Source: Bacillus crepusculi (lineage in GTDB: Bacteria; Bacillota; Bacilli; Bacillales; Bacillaceae). Taken from it: a stretch of 47,385 bases of DNA. Below the pieces are notes generated by a model that was given only the letters and a program-made list of their open reading frames with translations, searched no databases and was not told where the DNA came from. The stretch is taken from assembly GCF_014764715.1 (NCBI RefSeq), contig NZ_JACXXE010000016.1, positions 1 through 47,385 of the forward strand, in the 5' to 3' direction. Shown here piece after piece: positions 18,245 through 26,188 of the stretch; within the stretch, counting starts at the first letter, position 1; each line of letters opens with the position of its first letter. A program made the translations under genes and the position numbers.

Positions 18245-19162
18245 TTGAATATGCTAGAGTGTCACGGGCTGACGAAATCGTATGGCCCGAATGAAGTTTT
18301 AAAAAATGTTTCGTTTTCTGTTGGGGAGGTCGGATGTGTCGGCTTTTTAGGAGCCAATGGAGCGGGGAAGACAACGACGATCCGGATTCTGACGGGGCTT
18401 GCTCGTCCTACGACTGGTGTTGTGAAGGTGGCGGGATTGGATGTGACAAAGGATATGAATCAAATCAGTCATGTGATGGGGTATTGTCCGCAGCATCCTG
18501 CATTTTATCAGGATATGACGGGGCAGGAATGGATGCATTGGGTTGGCGGGTTATTTCATTTAGAGAAAAAAATCATTCGTTCCAAAACAGAGGAGCTGTT
18601 GAAGCTTTGCCGTGTGTATGAGGCGAAGGATCGCGTTATTGGCAGCTATAGTGGAGGCATGAAGCAGAGACTTGCCATTGCGCAGGCGCTCATCAACAGC
18701 CCGAAGGTTCTTATTCTAGATGAACCTGTCTCTGCACTTGATCCGATGGGGAGAAAAGACGTCCTGACTTTGATTGAGCGTCTAAAGCATGAGATGCTGA
18801 TCTTTATGTCGACCCATATTTTAGATGACATTGAGCGGGTGGCGGATCATATTATCATGATCAACAGTGGGAAAATTGAGATGTCCTCTTCCATGAAACA
18901 GATCAAAGAAGACTATATTCAGCCCATGATTGAATTTCAATTAGATCAACAGAATGCGGAGCTAGTGGCTTTGTTAAAGGAGCGGGATTGGGTGGAGGAT
19001 TGTATTGAGACTGGAGACGCTTATCAGGTGCGAGTCAACGATCAACAAACGGCATTGAAGGAGCTGCCGGGTCTTATCACTGAAGCTGGTGGTATTCTCC
19101 TCCATTATCAACTATCTAAGCTGACGCTTGAAGATATTTTCATGAAGGTTGTGAATGCATGA
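18245..19162 (+). CDS. yxlF: ABC transporter ATP-binding protein, YxlF-like
   Basis: A 305-aa ATPase of the CcmA/NosF type. Walker A is GANGAGKTTT near residue 37, the signature is YSGGMKQRL, Walker B is VLILDEPVSALDP and the switch histidine is in STHILDD. The C-terminal 90 residues are a small extra domain common in this subfamily. A TTG start at 18245 is favoured because GGGGGG lies seven bases upstream; an ATG at 18251 is the alternative. It overlaps the permease gene by four bases. Substrate is unknown; membership of a sigY-type operon in B. subtilis suggests an envelope or toxin-related role. Confidence 0.8.
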   Translation: MNMLECHGLTKSYGPNEVLKNVSFSVGEVGCVGFLGANGAGKTTTIRILTGLARPTTGVVKVAGLDVTKDMNQISHVMGYCPQHPAFYQDMTGQEWMHWVGGLFHLEKKIIRSKTEELLKLCRVYEAKDRVIGSYSGGMKQRLAIAQALINSPKVLILDEPVSALDPMGRKDVLTLIERLKHEMLIFMSTHILDDIERVADHIIMINSGKIEMSSSMKQIKEDYIQPMIEFQLDQQNAELVALLKERDWVEDCIETGDAYQVRVNDQQTALKELPGLITEAGGILLHYQLSKLTLEDIFMKVVNA

Positions 19163-19923
19163 TGATGCTAAAAAAGGAATTTAGGGAGTTATTCACTAGT
19201 TATAAAATCTTATTTGTTCCTATCATTTTTACGATTTTAATGATTACACAGCCTATTACGCTCAAAATGCTGCCGGATCTTCTATCTAAATCAGCTAATT
19301 TACCTGAAGGGTCTACATTTTATATACCAGAGCCTAGCGCTGGAGAGGCTTTAGCAAGTGCATTGAGTAAATTCGATTCGCTCGGCGTTTTTATTCTCAT
19401 TATGATCGTGATGGGGACGATTGCGGGAGAGCGTGCCTCTGGGGTCGCTTCGATGATTATGGTGAAACCAGTCAGTCGAGCGAGTTATTATATATCAAAA
19501 ATATGTGCCTATGCCTGTTTAACCTTGTTTAGTTTGATAGTGGCGGTGCTAGCTTCCGTTTATTATGTGGACATCCAGTTTGGGCATGTGGATTGGGGCA
19601 ATGTGTTAAAAGGAACGCTTTTGTATTATCCGAACCTACTGCTCATTGTGGTGTCGACCATTTGTGCATCGGCGTTCTTTAAGCGCTCTGTGACTGCGGG
19701 CGGTGTTTCTCTTTTGATCAACCTCATCCTTTTTACCGTTCCTTCGTTTTATGAGAATACATTAGGGAAGTTTGCACCTAAAGGCGTAACAAGTGCGGCT
19801 GAGGAGATGATTCATAGAGGGACTTATTCGGATGAGGCACTTACAAGCTTTCTAGGTGTATCGGTATTGATTGGTTTCTTTTTTCTCATCGGATGGTTTC
19901 TTTTTAGAAAACAAGAATTATAG
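19159..19923 (+). CDS. yxlG: ABC-2 type permease, YxlG-like
   Basis: A 254-aa membrane protein with about six helices and a large extracellular loop after the first helix (residues about 35-70). The segment GTIAGERASGVASMIMVKPVSRASYYISK is typical of NosY/ABC-2 permeases. It is translationally coupled to the ATPase by an ATGA overlap and completes a yxlE-F-G unit. No clear terminator follows. Confidence 0.78.
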   Translation: MMMLKKEFRELFTSYKILFVPIIFTILMITQPITLKMLPDLLSKSANLPEGSTFYIPEPSAGEALASALSKFDSLGVFILIMIVMGTIAGERASGVASMIMVKPVSRASYYISKICAYACLTLFSLIVAVLASVYYVDIQFGHVDWGNVLKGTLLYYPNLLLIVVSTICASAFFKRSVTAGGVSLLINLILFTVPSFYENTLGKFAPKGVTSAAEEMIHRGTYSDEALTSFLGVSVLIGFFFLIGWFLFRKQEL

Positions 19924-20039
19924 CAGGCAAATGCGATTGTTTCTTCGAGTTTACTACGAGCATAAAAATCTGAATACGGTTGAAAGTTTGGTATGATGGA
20001 TGAAAATTGATTGTATTTTCAGAAAAGGGGTTTTTATCA

Positions 20040-20450
20040 ATGAGAACATCACGTAATCCTGAGACCATTCACCCGCCAGTTGCACCTTATGCCCATCAAA
20101 TAGAGACAACCGGACCACAGCGGTGGTTAACCCTATCAGGGCAAGTGGGGATGGAAGTCGATGGGACCATCCCAGAGAGCCCGATGGAGCAGCTCGAACT
20201 AGCATTAGAGAATGTGAAACGAAACGTTGAAGCCGCAGATATGAAAGTGGAGGATATAACGAAGCTTGTGTTTTATTTGGTAGGCGAGTTTGATGCCGCG
20301 GGCAGAAAACGAGTCATGAGTCAGTTTTTAGGGGATCATTTGCCTTGTATGACGATGATATTTGTGGTGGCTTTGGCTTCTCCTGCTTTAAAGGTAGAGG
20401 TGGATGCGTGGGCGTGTCAGGAGATGGTTTTGGGTGATGAGAGAAAATGA
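20040..20450 (+). CDS. RidA/YjgF family protein
   Basis: RidA-family enzymes remove reactive enamine/imine intermediates, though many paralogues have other or unknown roles. The 136-aa protein shows the family fold: SGQVGMEVDGTIPESPMEQLELALENV and a C-terminal VEVDAWA segment. The classical RidA catalytic arginine motif (around IxRxxV) is not evident: MTMIFVVALASPALKVEVDA replaces it. Deaminase activity is therefore uncertain. The ATG at 20040 follows AAAAGGGG by nine bases. An extended -10 element, TGGTATGAT (19989-19997), likely drives it. Confidence 0.7.
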   Translation: MRTSRNPETIHPPVAPYAHQIETTGPQRWLTLSGQVGMEVDGTIPESPMEQLELALENVKRNVEAADMKVEDITKLVFYLVGEFDAAGRKRVMSQFLGDHLPCMTMIFVVALASPALKVEVDAWACQEMVLGDERK

Positions 20451-20474
20451 CTTTACACAAATAGGTGTGTTTTG

Positions 20475-20676
20475 TTGTTTCAATCTAACATAGAATTAAA
20501 AAGAAACGTCGTTTTTTTCCGCAGGTGTTGGAATGATTTTGCTAATTTTAATGATGCTGAAATGGTTACCGATTTCTACAGATGGAGAGCTGACGTTGAT
20601 TTTATTCGGATTGGGAATATTGTTTTATTTAAAGCGTGTGATGCGGAAAGAAGATAGTCATCATTCATTAGTATGA
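20475..20676 (+). pseudogene. Small two-helix membrane protein gene split by a T-run frameshift
   Basis: A TTG at 20475, seven bases after AGGTG, opens a frame whose coding sense is lost after the T7 run at 20512-20518. One T fewer joins it to a frame that reads SAGVGMILLILMMLKWLP, then LTLILFGLGILFYLKRVMRK and stops at 20674, directly before a terminator. The joined product would be about 66 aa with two membrane helices. An alternative is that only the downstream part is translated, from ATG at 20533 (47 aa). The family is not recognised. Confidence 0.45.
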
Positions 20677-20677
20677 T

Positions 20678-20706
20678 ACCTAGAATATAAATTCTAGGTT
20701 TTTTTA
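20678..20706 (+). terminator. Intrinsic terminator
   Basis: ACCTAGAAT pairs with ATTCTAGGT over a four-base loop and is followed by TTTTTT. Confidence 0.88.
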
Positions 20707-20813
20707 TTAAATTTACCTTAAAACATGATTTTTCACATGGGGATGAGATCCAATTTTTTAAAAGTGTGGTAGGATAAATATGCTTTATTTTTATATTTTC
20801 CGAAGGAGCTGTC

Positions 20814-21943
20814 GTGTTGAAGGGATCTAGGGTTGAATTTATTGATAGTTTACGTGGTTTTAGTTTATTAGGTATTTTGATTGTGAATATGCTTAATTTT
20901 CAATATGATTATGATTTTGAGGAGATGTATGATCCGAGCATATGGGGACAGGAGTTTGGGGTATATGTGACGGAAATCTTGTTCCAAGGGTCATTTTATC
21001 CGATTTTCTCCTTTTTGTTTGGTTATTCTTTTATCAAACTGATTGAATCTACAAAGGCCAAGGGGCTGAATACGAATGCCATCGTCGTTCGCCGCGGCTT
21101 TGGTCTTATTGTGCTTGGGATGCTGCATTTAATCTTTATTTGGAATGGTGACATTCTTCTCTATTATGGAGCTTGTACGTTTTTCCTAATGATGTTTATA
21201 CACAGCCGAATCAAAACAGTGTTTATATGGTCGGGTATTTTAGGTGCCGTATCTTTAGTGATTTATCCATCTCTAATGAATTTTATTTACGGAAATTCTG
21301 AATTATTAACAAATGTATATGGGACTGGTACATATGGCGATATTGTGTTGAGCCGGATTACAATCGAAGATGATATGGTAATCGTCTCCATCATGATGGC
21401 AATTGTAACACTTACTCTGACACCAATTTTAAGTCTTCTCTATGCTCCTATCATGATCGGTCCATTTGCACTGCTTGGCATGGCGATCGGGAAAAAGGTC
21501 ATCTGACAGAAGAAGATCGAGGAATGACCTATCGCAAGGGCTGGATGTGGATGATCATCATCGGGCTCGCCTTAAAATGTGTGACGTTTATTGATGCCCC
21601 TTGGAGTGAAATGGTGAAGACGTTAGGTGCCTATGTGCTGACGATCGGTTATATTCAAGCCTTTATTGTTTTTTACTATTCAAAGGCTGCCCAAGGCTTG
21701 AAACGTCTGCTCGCAAGGCTTGGCCGTTTGTCTCTATCAAACTATTTGGCGCAGTCGATTATTTGTACAACGATTTTCTATTCTTATGGACTTGGTTTAT
21801 TTGGACAGATGGGGTCGATGTTTGGGCTGGTGCTTGCTGTCGGACTTTACACAGCACAGCTGTTCATCAGCTATCTCTATTTGAAAAAGTGGAGAAGAGG
21901 TCCTGTGGAATGGCTTATGGGAAAATGGGTATATTGGAGATAA
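20814..21943 (+). pseudogene. DUF418 membrane protein gene with a single-base frameshift
   Basis: The first part (20814-21506) begins with GTG five bases after AAGGAG. It encodes a DUF418-type N-terminus (RVEFIDSLRGFSLLGILIVN) and six or seven helices. The frame ends at GKKVI, while the rest of the family protein (GHLTEEDRGMTYRKGWMW onward, ending at 21943) continues in another frame. The break is at the A5 run 21492-21496: six A residues would restore one frame of about 376 aa, the usual DUF418 length. Such proteins are predicted transporters or acyltransferase-like membrane proteins of unknown role. A sequencing error is possible. Confidence 0.75.
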
Positions 21944-21981
21944 ATGTTTTATTAAAACGTGAACAGGTAAGGAGTTTACTA

Positions 21982-22044
21982 TTGAGAATAGAGCACTTTA
22001 AGACTGTAATCTCCTATGACTCTTTTAGGAATCCTCAAAATTAA
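21982..22044 (+). other. Intergenic stretch 21944-22306 with a possible LysR-type gene remnant
   Basis: The 363 bases before the MFS gene are AT-rich. A TTG at 21982 preceded by AAGGAG opens a 20-codon frame (MRIEHFKTVISYDSF...) resembling the first 15 residues of LysR-type regulators, then stops. CTGACA-N17-TATATA (22158-22186) could be the MFS promoter. Nothing else coding is seen in the stretch. Confidence 0.3.
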
Positions 22045-22306
22045 TTTTTACTAATCATGAGTATTGGAAAAAATAAATATGTATAAATACGGGTTTCATC
22101 TTAATTGAATCTAAGAACTATTCCTACTAGGGTGATGATTGAATTTTATAATTTTCTCTGACAATTATACAGGTCACCGTTATATAACATTCATCCAGTG
22201 TATTTTAAATCGGATAGAAAATTTAAAAATCCCATTCAAACTTCTTTTTATTTTGAGATAATGACATAAAGTTTACATATTTAGAATAAAAAGAGAGGTG
22301 GGTTAC

Positions 22307-23587
22307 ATGTCACAAATTAAAGCTAATGATGAAAAGGGGAGCTATAGATGGGTTATACTCATAATAGCTACCTTTTCACAAACATGTGCAACGTTTGTAA
22401 ATTACGGAGTAGGTCCTTTAGCAACATTTTGTCAAGAAATATATAGCTTATCACAATTTCAAACAGGTTTAATTGTATCAGCTGTAAATATTGGTCCTAT
22501 ATTCTCTATGCTAATATTCGGTAACATAATGGATAAATACGGTGAGCGTTGGGTTGTAGGAATAGGATCAATTTTATTAGGACTTACCATGTTAATAACA
22601 CTTCCTATTAATGAATATGTATACCTTTTGATTGTTCTTGCTTTTGTCGGGGTTTGGTATGGGACGGCTCAACCAGGGGGGAGCAGCGCAATCATCAATT
22701 GGTTCCCTAAAAATAAAAACAGAGGTCTTGCAATGGGGATTCGTCAAACCGGAATACCACTTGGTGGTGCTTTAGCTTCAACAACTCTACCTTTTTTCTT
22801 TTATAATTATGGTTTATCTTCAGCTAAATTAACACAAGCTATTGTAGCAATTGCAGGTGGTATAATCTTTTCAATTTTCTACAAAGATCATGGAATGACT
22901 GCGCAAAGACAACAGAATGATCGTTTTTTGGAGAAAATTAATAAGATCAAAGCAAAATCGAGTCTTTATCCAGTATTTTTTATTGGAATGAGTATGATTT
23001 CTTTACAATTAATCATATTAGCTCACCTGATGAGTTATCTAAGCAATACCTTACATATATCATTAAGTATTTCTGGAACGTTGTTAAGTGTGGTTTTAAT
23101 TGGCGGTGCAATTGGAAGGATATTGTTAGCATGGATCAGTGACAATTTGTTTAATGGAGATAGAAGTAAGCCATTACAACTTACAATATTATTAACTGTC
23201 AGTATTTTAATTGTTCTAGTCTATTTTTTGAATTATCTTCCACTATGGGGAATTTATATAATTTGTTTCATTTTAGGTTTTTTAGGAGTGGGATGGTACA
23301 GTTTATTTATTGTGTTAATGTCTGAAAAAGCAGATAAAGAGTTTATCGGATTAACTGTAAGCTTTGGATTAACTTTAAATCAAATTTTTATTGTGCTGGC
23401 ACCCTCTCTATTTGGCTTATCAGTGGATTATTTTAATGGATATAAACTACCGTTCTTCCTATTAATATTGTTTATATCAATAGGGGGTATATGGCTTAAC
23501 TTATCCGAAAGAAACAATAAATGTAAAACGCAAAAAGAAACTGAAAAAGTACCTCTAAATAGAAAAAAACGCCATAGAATGACCTAA
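22307..23587 (+). CDS. MFS transporter
   Basis: A 426-aa transporter with twelve predicted helices. The A-loop signature GNIMDKYGERWVVGIGS follows helix 2, and the segment GTAQPGGSSAIINWFPKNKNRGLAMGIRQTGIPLGG is typical of the organic-anion (ACS/OFA-like) branch. The substrate cannot be predicted. The ATG at 22307 is chosen over a GTG at 22298 because the latter overlaps the ribosome-binding site GAGAGGTG. Codon use is much more AT-rich than in flanking genes, and the gene is followed by a hairpin and then by a truncated permease gene, which suggests that it was acquired by insertion. Confidence 0.85.
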   Translation: MSQIKANDEKGSYRWVILIIATFSQTCATFVNYGVGPLATFCQEIYSLSQFQTGLIVSAVNIGPIFSMLIFGNIMDKYGERWVVGIGSILLGLTMLITLPINEYVYLLIVLAFVGVWYGTAQPGGSSAIINWFPKNKNRGLAMGIRQTGIPLGGALASTTLPFFFYNYGLSSAKLTQAIVAIAGGIIFSIFYKDHGMTAQRQQNDRFLEKINKIKAKSSLYPVFFIGMSMISLQLIILAHLMSYLSNTLHISLSISGTLLSVVLIGGAIGRILLAWISDNLFNGDRSKPLQLTILLTVSILIVLVYFLNYLPLWGIYIICFILGFLGVGWYSLFIVLMSEKADKEFIGLTVSFGLTLNQIFIVLAPSLFGLSVDYFNGYKLPFFLLILFISIGGIWLNLSERNNKCKTQKETEKVPLNRKKRHRMT

Positions 23588-23607
23588 TTTTCATTCTATG
23601 GCGTTTT
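23566..23607 (+). terminator. Long-stem terminator at the end of the MFS gene
   Basis: A 17-bp perfect stem (AAAACGCCATAGAATGA with TCATTCTATGGCGTTTT) spans the MFS stop codon. The T-tract is short on either strand. Confidence 0.75.
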
Positions 23608-23627
23608 CACACTCGTTAGTGATTTAA

Positions 23628-24122
23628 AGCAACGCTAGCTTCTTTATTCCTTTTAACACATATGCGTACGATGAAAAGGCAGAAACAAATATTCTATTAA
23701 ACTCCTTGCCCTATACACGTAAAGAAATTATCGCATCACGTTATCTTGGTGCCGTTTTTTATATGATTATTGCGATTGGGCTGACAAGTGCTGCATTATT
23801 TAGTTTTGGGAAGCTGTTTACGGTGACGGATATTGCCATTGGAAGTGGTCTGTTTTTATTGTTTGCGGCGTGTACATTTCCTTTTTTTTATATTCTGAAG
23901 CCTGGATATATCACAACGGCAGTGATTATTGGTTTTATCCTTTTATCCGCTATTGGGCCGCCAATTGTGGCCTATTTAGCAGAGCAATTCAGTGCGATCA
24001 CTGATTTTGTGTTGAATTTATCAATTCCGATGTTATATACCGGATCAGCTGTGCTCGTCATGTTAATCTACCTGATGTCTTGGGGACTATCTACCGCTAT
24101 TTATCAGAGAAAAGTGTTTTAA
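23628..24122 (+). pseudogene. 5'-truncated ABC-2 type permease gene
   Basis: An open frame of about 164 codons starts without initiation signals right after the MFS terminator. It encodes the C-terminal two thirds of an ABC2_membrane_5-type permease: the family hallmark PFNTYAYDEKAETNILLNSLPYTRKEI is at its start, then four helices. The initiator region and first helices are missing, as is any ATPase gene. A TTG at 23706 could in principle start a 138-aa fragment but has no good ribosome-binding site. I read it as a remnant cut off by insertion of the MFS block. Confidence 0.7.
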
Positions 24123-24147
24123 TGCAGATAGATCACATAAAAATAGG

Positions 24148-24201
24148 AAGAATCATTCATTTTGGGGAAGCGTTTTCAAAATGGATGATTCTTATTTTTA
24201 T
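24148..24201 (+). terminator. Intrinsic terminator after the permease remnant
   Basis: A 17-bp stem with one G-U pair (AAGAATCATTCATTTTG with CAAAATGGATGATTCTT) is followed by ATTTTTATTTT. Confidence 0.88.
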
Positions 24202-24225
24202 TTTAGCGATAGTCCCATGATGAAG

Positions 24226-24294
24226 TTGACATAAAAAAGAAAAGGAGTTATTGTTATTTAACATAATGTTAATTATTTTTAACATAAAGTTAAA
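24226..24294 (+). promoter_or_regulatory. Promoter with twin palindromes upstream of the XRE gene
   Basis: TTGACA (24226-24231) and TATTGT (24249-24254) are spaced by 17 bases. Two palindromes follow: TTAACAT-A-ATGTTAA (24258-24272) and TTTAAC-N5-GTTAAA (24278-24294). Their centres are 21 bases apart, two helical turns. They are natural operator candidates for the XRE protein encoded next. Confidence 0.6.
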
Positions 24295-24323
24295 TAAAAC
24301 ATCCTTTAAGAAAGGAATTTGAA

Positions 24324-24539
24324 ATGGAGATTAAAAATAGAATCAAGGTGTTACGGGCAGAAAGAGATTGGACACAAAAGGATTTGGCAGAGAGGTTAGG
24401 TGTCACTCGTCAAACTGTGGCAGCGATTGAAAATGGTAAATATTCTTTGTCTTTAAAACTAGCATTTCAAATTGCTAGAACATTTGAAGTTGATTTGTAT
24501 GATGTATTTCAAGAGGTCGATAAGGAGGAACAACGATGA
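24324..24539 (+). CDS. XRE-family transcriptional regulator
   Basis: A 71-aa protein that is almost entirely one helix-turn-helix domain: WTQKDLAERLGVTRQTVAAIENGKYSLSLKLAFQIARTF covers the five helices. It belongs to the small YozG/YgzD-like group that is usually encoded next to a membrane protein. The start is an ATG behind AAAGGAAT. It overlaps the next gene by four bases (ATGA). Autoregulation through the twin palindromes upstream is likely. Confidence 0.88.
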   Translation: MEIKNRIKVLRAERDWTQKDLAERLGVTRQTVAAIENGKYSLSLKLAFQIARTFEVDLYDVFQEVDKEEQR

Positions 24540-24835
24540 TGACGACAATCATACTTTATTCTCTGATTATCCTTTCTGTTTTAAGCACAGCTTTTCAATT
24601 TAAGAAAAACCGTGAATATAAACATGATGAACGGGGTCAATTTATTTTAGCGAAAGCAGGAAGTTTTTCAATTATAGGTGTGGCTATAGCATATATATTG
24701 GTTGCTGTCATTCAATCTTTAGTCCATCAATTCTCATCTCCAACAGAGTGGTTTTATATAGCGATTACTTTTATGTATGTATCAAGTGTTTGCGCAAATA
24801 CAATTGGCATCATCTATTGTGAAAGAAAATATTAA
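24536..24835 (+). CDS. Membrane protein paired with XRE regulator (DUF2178-like)
   Basis: A 99-aa protein with three hydrophobic segments and the motif HDERGQFILAKAGSFS after the first, a pattern common to DUF2178/DUF3796-like membrane partners of XRE regulators. The function of these pairs is not established; a role in relaying a membrane signal is speculation. It is translationally coupled to the regulator gene. The alpha/beta hydrolase gene begins 56 bases downstream and may share the transcript. Confidence 0.65.
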   Translation: MMTTIILYSLIILSVLSTAFQFKKNREYKHDERGQFILAKAGSFSIIGVAIAYILVAVIQSLVHQFSSPTEWFYIAITFMYVSSVCANTIGIIYCERKY

Positions 24836-24891
24836 TCTTTCATCGATGGATGTAAGCCAGGGTTCTTCATCATGAAGGGAAGAGAAAAATA

Positions 24892-25836
24892 ATGAAAAAA
24901 CTATTGAAAATCATGCTGATATCTATATGCTCCATTATCACTGTCATGGCAGTTTTTCTAGCAAGTGTTTATTTTGTAAATCTATATAGTAATGAAAGGG
25001 AGAAGGGGAAAATAGAAGATTACGGGAAAAAAGTCGTGGTGGATGGGAAGCATATGAATGTGCTCATTCAAGGCGACGGGAAAGAAACGATTGTACTTCT
25101 CCCAGGCTATGGAACTCCTTCACCAGTGCTAGATTTTAAGCCTCTAGTAGATGAATTATCACCATATTATAGAGTCGTAGTGATTGAACCGTTTGGTTAT
25201 GGTTTAAGTGACGATACAGATAAAGTACGGACAAGTCAAAACATTATGGATGAGATTCATGAATGTTTGCAAAAGCTCAACATTAATAAATATACGTTGA
25301 TGGGCCATTCGATTTCTGGCATTTATGGATTAGAATATGTGAATCAATATGAAAAAGAAGTCCAAGCGTTTGTTGGAATTGATAGTAGTGTTCCTAAGCA
25401 GGATACGGGTGAAGAATTTCCAGTCTCCAGCTTACAGCTGCTCAATCAATCTGGCTTTTACAGATTGTTATTGAAATTGAATCCAGAGCAAGTGTTGATG
25501 CCTAAAGTGGATGATCATACGAGAGCTCAGATCAAAATGCTTACCTTTCGAAATTTCCTGAATGAAAGCCAAGCTAGTGAGGCAGAAAATTTCACGAATA
25601 ATTTTAAAAACGCTCAACGTTTACATTTTCCTAAGAATCTACCCGTTGTTTTTTATCTAGCTGATCAATCGGAGGCTGATACACCAAACTGGAAAGCAAT
25701 GCATGAAGATCTGCTGAAAAATTCAAACCACGGGAAAATAGTTACTTTTAAAGCTGACCATTATTTGCACCATACGAAATCAAAGGAAATGGCAGCTGAT
25801 CTTAGAGAATTTCTATCTAACATCGAGAGTCACTGA
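24892..25836 (+). CDS. Membrane-anchored alpha/beta hydrolase
   Basis: A 314-aa protein with an N-terminal membrane anchor (about residues 5-30) followed by an alpha/beta hydrolase fold facing outside. The nucleophile elbow is GHSISG with Ser140, the oxyanion strand is VLLPGYGTPSP, and the C-terminal histidine is in ADHYLHHTK near residue 296. The acid is probably Asp near FYLADQSEAD. Substrate is unknown; relatives are annotated as lipases, esterases or proline iminopeptidase-like. The ATG follows GAAGGGAAGAG. Confidence 0.8.
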   Translation: MKKLLKIMLISICSIITVMAVFLASVYFVNLYSNEREKGKIEDYGKKVVVDGKHMNVLIQGDGKETIVLLPGYGTPSPVLDFKPLVDELSPYYRVVVIEPFGYGLSDDTDKVRTSQNIMDEIHECLQKLNINKYTLMGHSISGIYGLEYVNQYEKEVQAFVGIDSSVPKQDTGEEFPVSSLQLLNQSGFYRLLLKLNPEQVLMPKVDDHTRAQIKMLTFRNFLNESQASEAENFTNNFKNAQRLHFPKNLPVVFYLADQSEADTPNWKAMHEDLLKNSNHGKIVTFKADHYLHHTKSKEMAADLREFLSNIESH

Positions 25837-25960
25837 TATTGAGATTCCTCCTCAACATCATGTAGATACTCAATTTTATTGAACAAATGGAATAGAGCGC
25901 AATTTTGATCAAAAACAGGCGTGCTGATTTGTTTTATGATTAAGAAGAGGTGATTTCCTA

Positions 25961-26084
25961 TTGGAGTCGCATTTGATGGATAAGCTGTCGCTGTGGCAGG
26001 TGCCTGAGATAGTGGGGTATTCTCATGAGGACACCTACAACCAATATGGTAGAGGCTCCAGCATTGCCAGATGTTCCAGCTTGA
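25961..26084 (+). pseudogene. Small protein gene (about 40 aa) with a G-run frameshift
   Basis: A TTG at 25961 lies six bases after AGAGGTGAT and begins ESHLMDKLSLWQVPEIVG. After the G4 run at 26014-26017 the frame degenerates and reads through a terminator. With three G residues it would continue ILMRTPTTNMVEAPALPDVPA and stop at 26082-26084, directly before the terminator. The joined 40-aa product is not recognised. The stretch 25837-25960 holds nothing else that I can identify. Confidence 0.45.
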
Positions 26085-26085
26085 G

Positions 26086-26110
26086 AAGACCGTGTGAGCG
26101 GTCTTTTTTT
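26086..26110 (+). terminator. Intrinsic terminator of the small gene
   Basis: AAGACCG pairs with CGGTCTT and is followed by a T-run to 26110. Confidence 0.88.
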
Positions 26111-26120
26111 AATTCCTATA

Positions 26121-26171
26121 TTGACAGTTTATGATTAAGTAGATTAAAATACATACCAACGGTCGGTATGT
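26121..26171 (+). promoter_or_regulatory. Promoter and TetR-type operator
   Basis: TTGACA (26121-26126) is followed 18 bases later by TAAAAT (26145-26150). Immediately downstream, ACATACC-N7-GGTATGT (26151-26171) is a perfect inverted repeat with the TACC/GGTA core typical of TetR-family operators. A bound repressor would cover the transcription start, giving autorepression of the tetR gene. Confidence 0.75.
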
Positions 26172-26188
26172 AAAAGGAGGCGTTTCAT

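Noticed and set aside
21763..22044. 93-codon plus-strand frame overlapping the DUF418 3' part
   Set aside because: It is an out-of-frame shadow of the DUF418 C-terminus with no ribosome-binding site; only its last 20 codons, with their own start signals, were considered (LysR-like stub).
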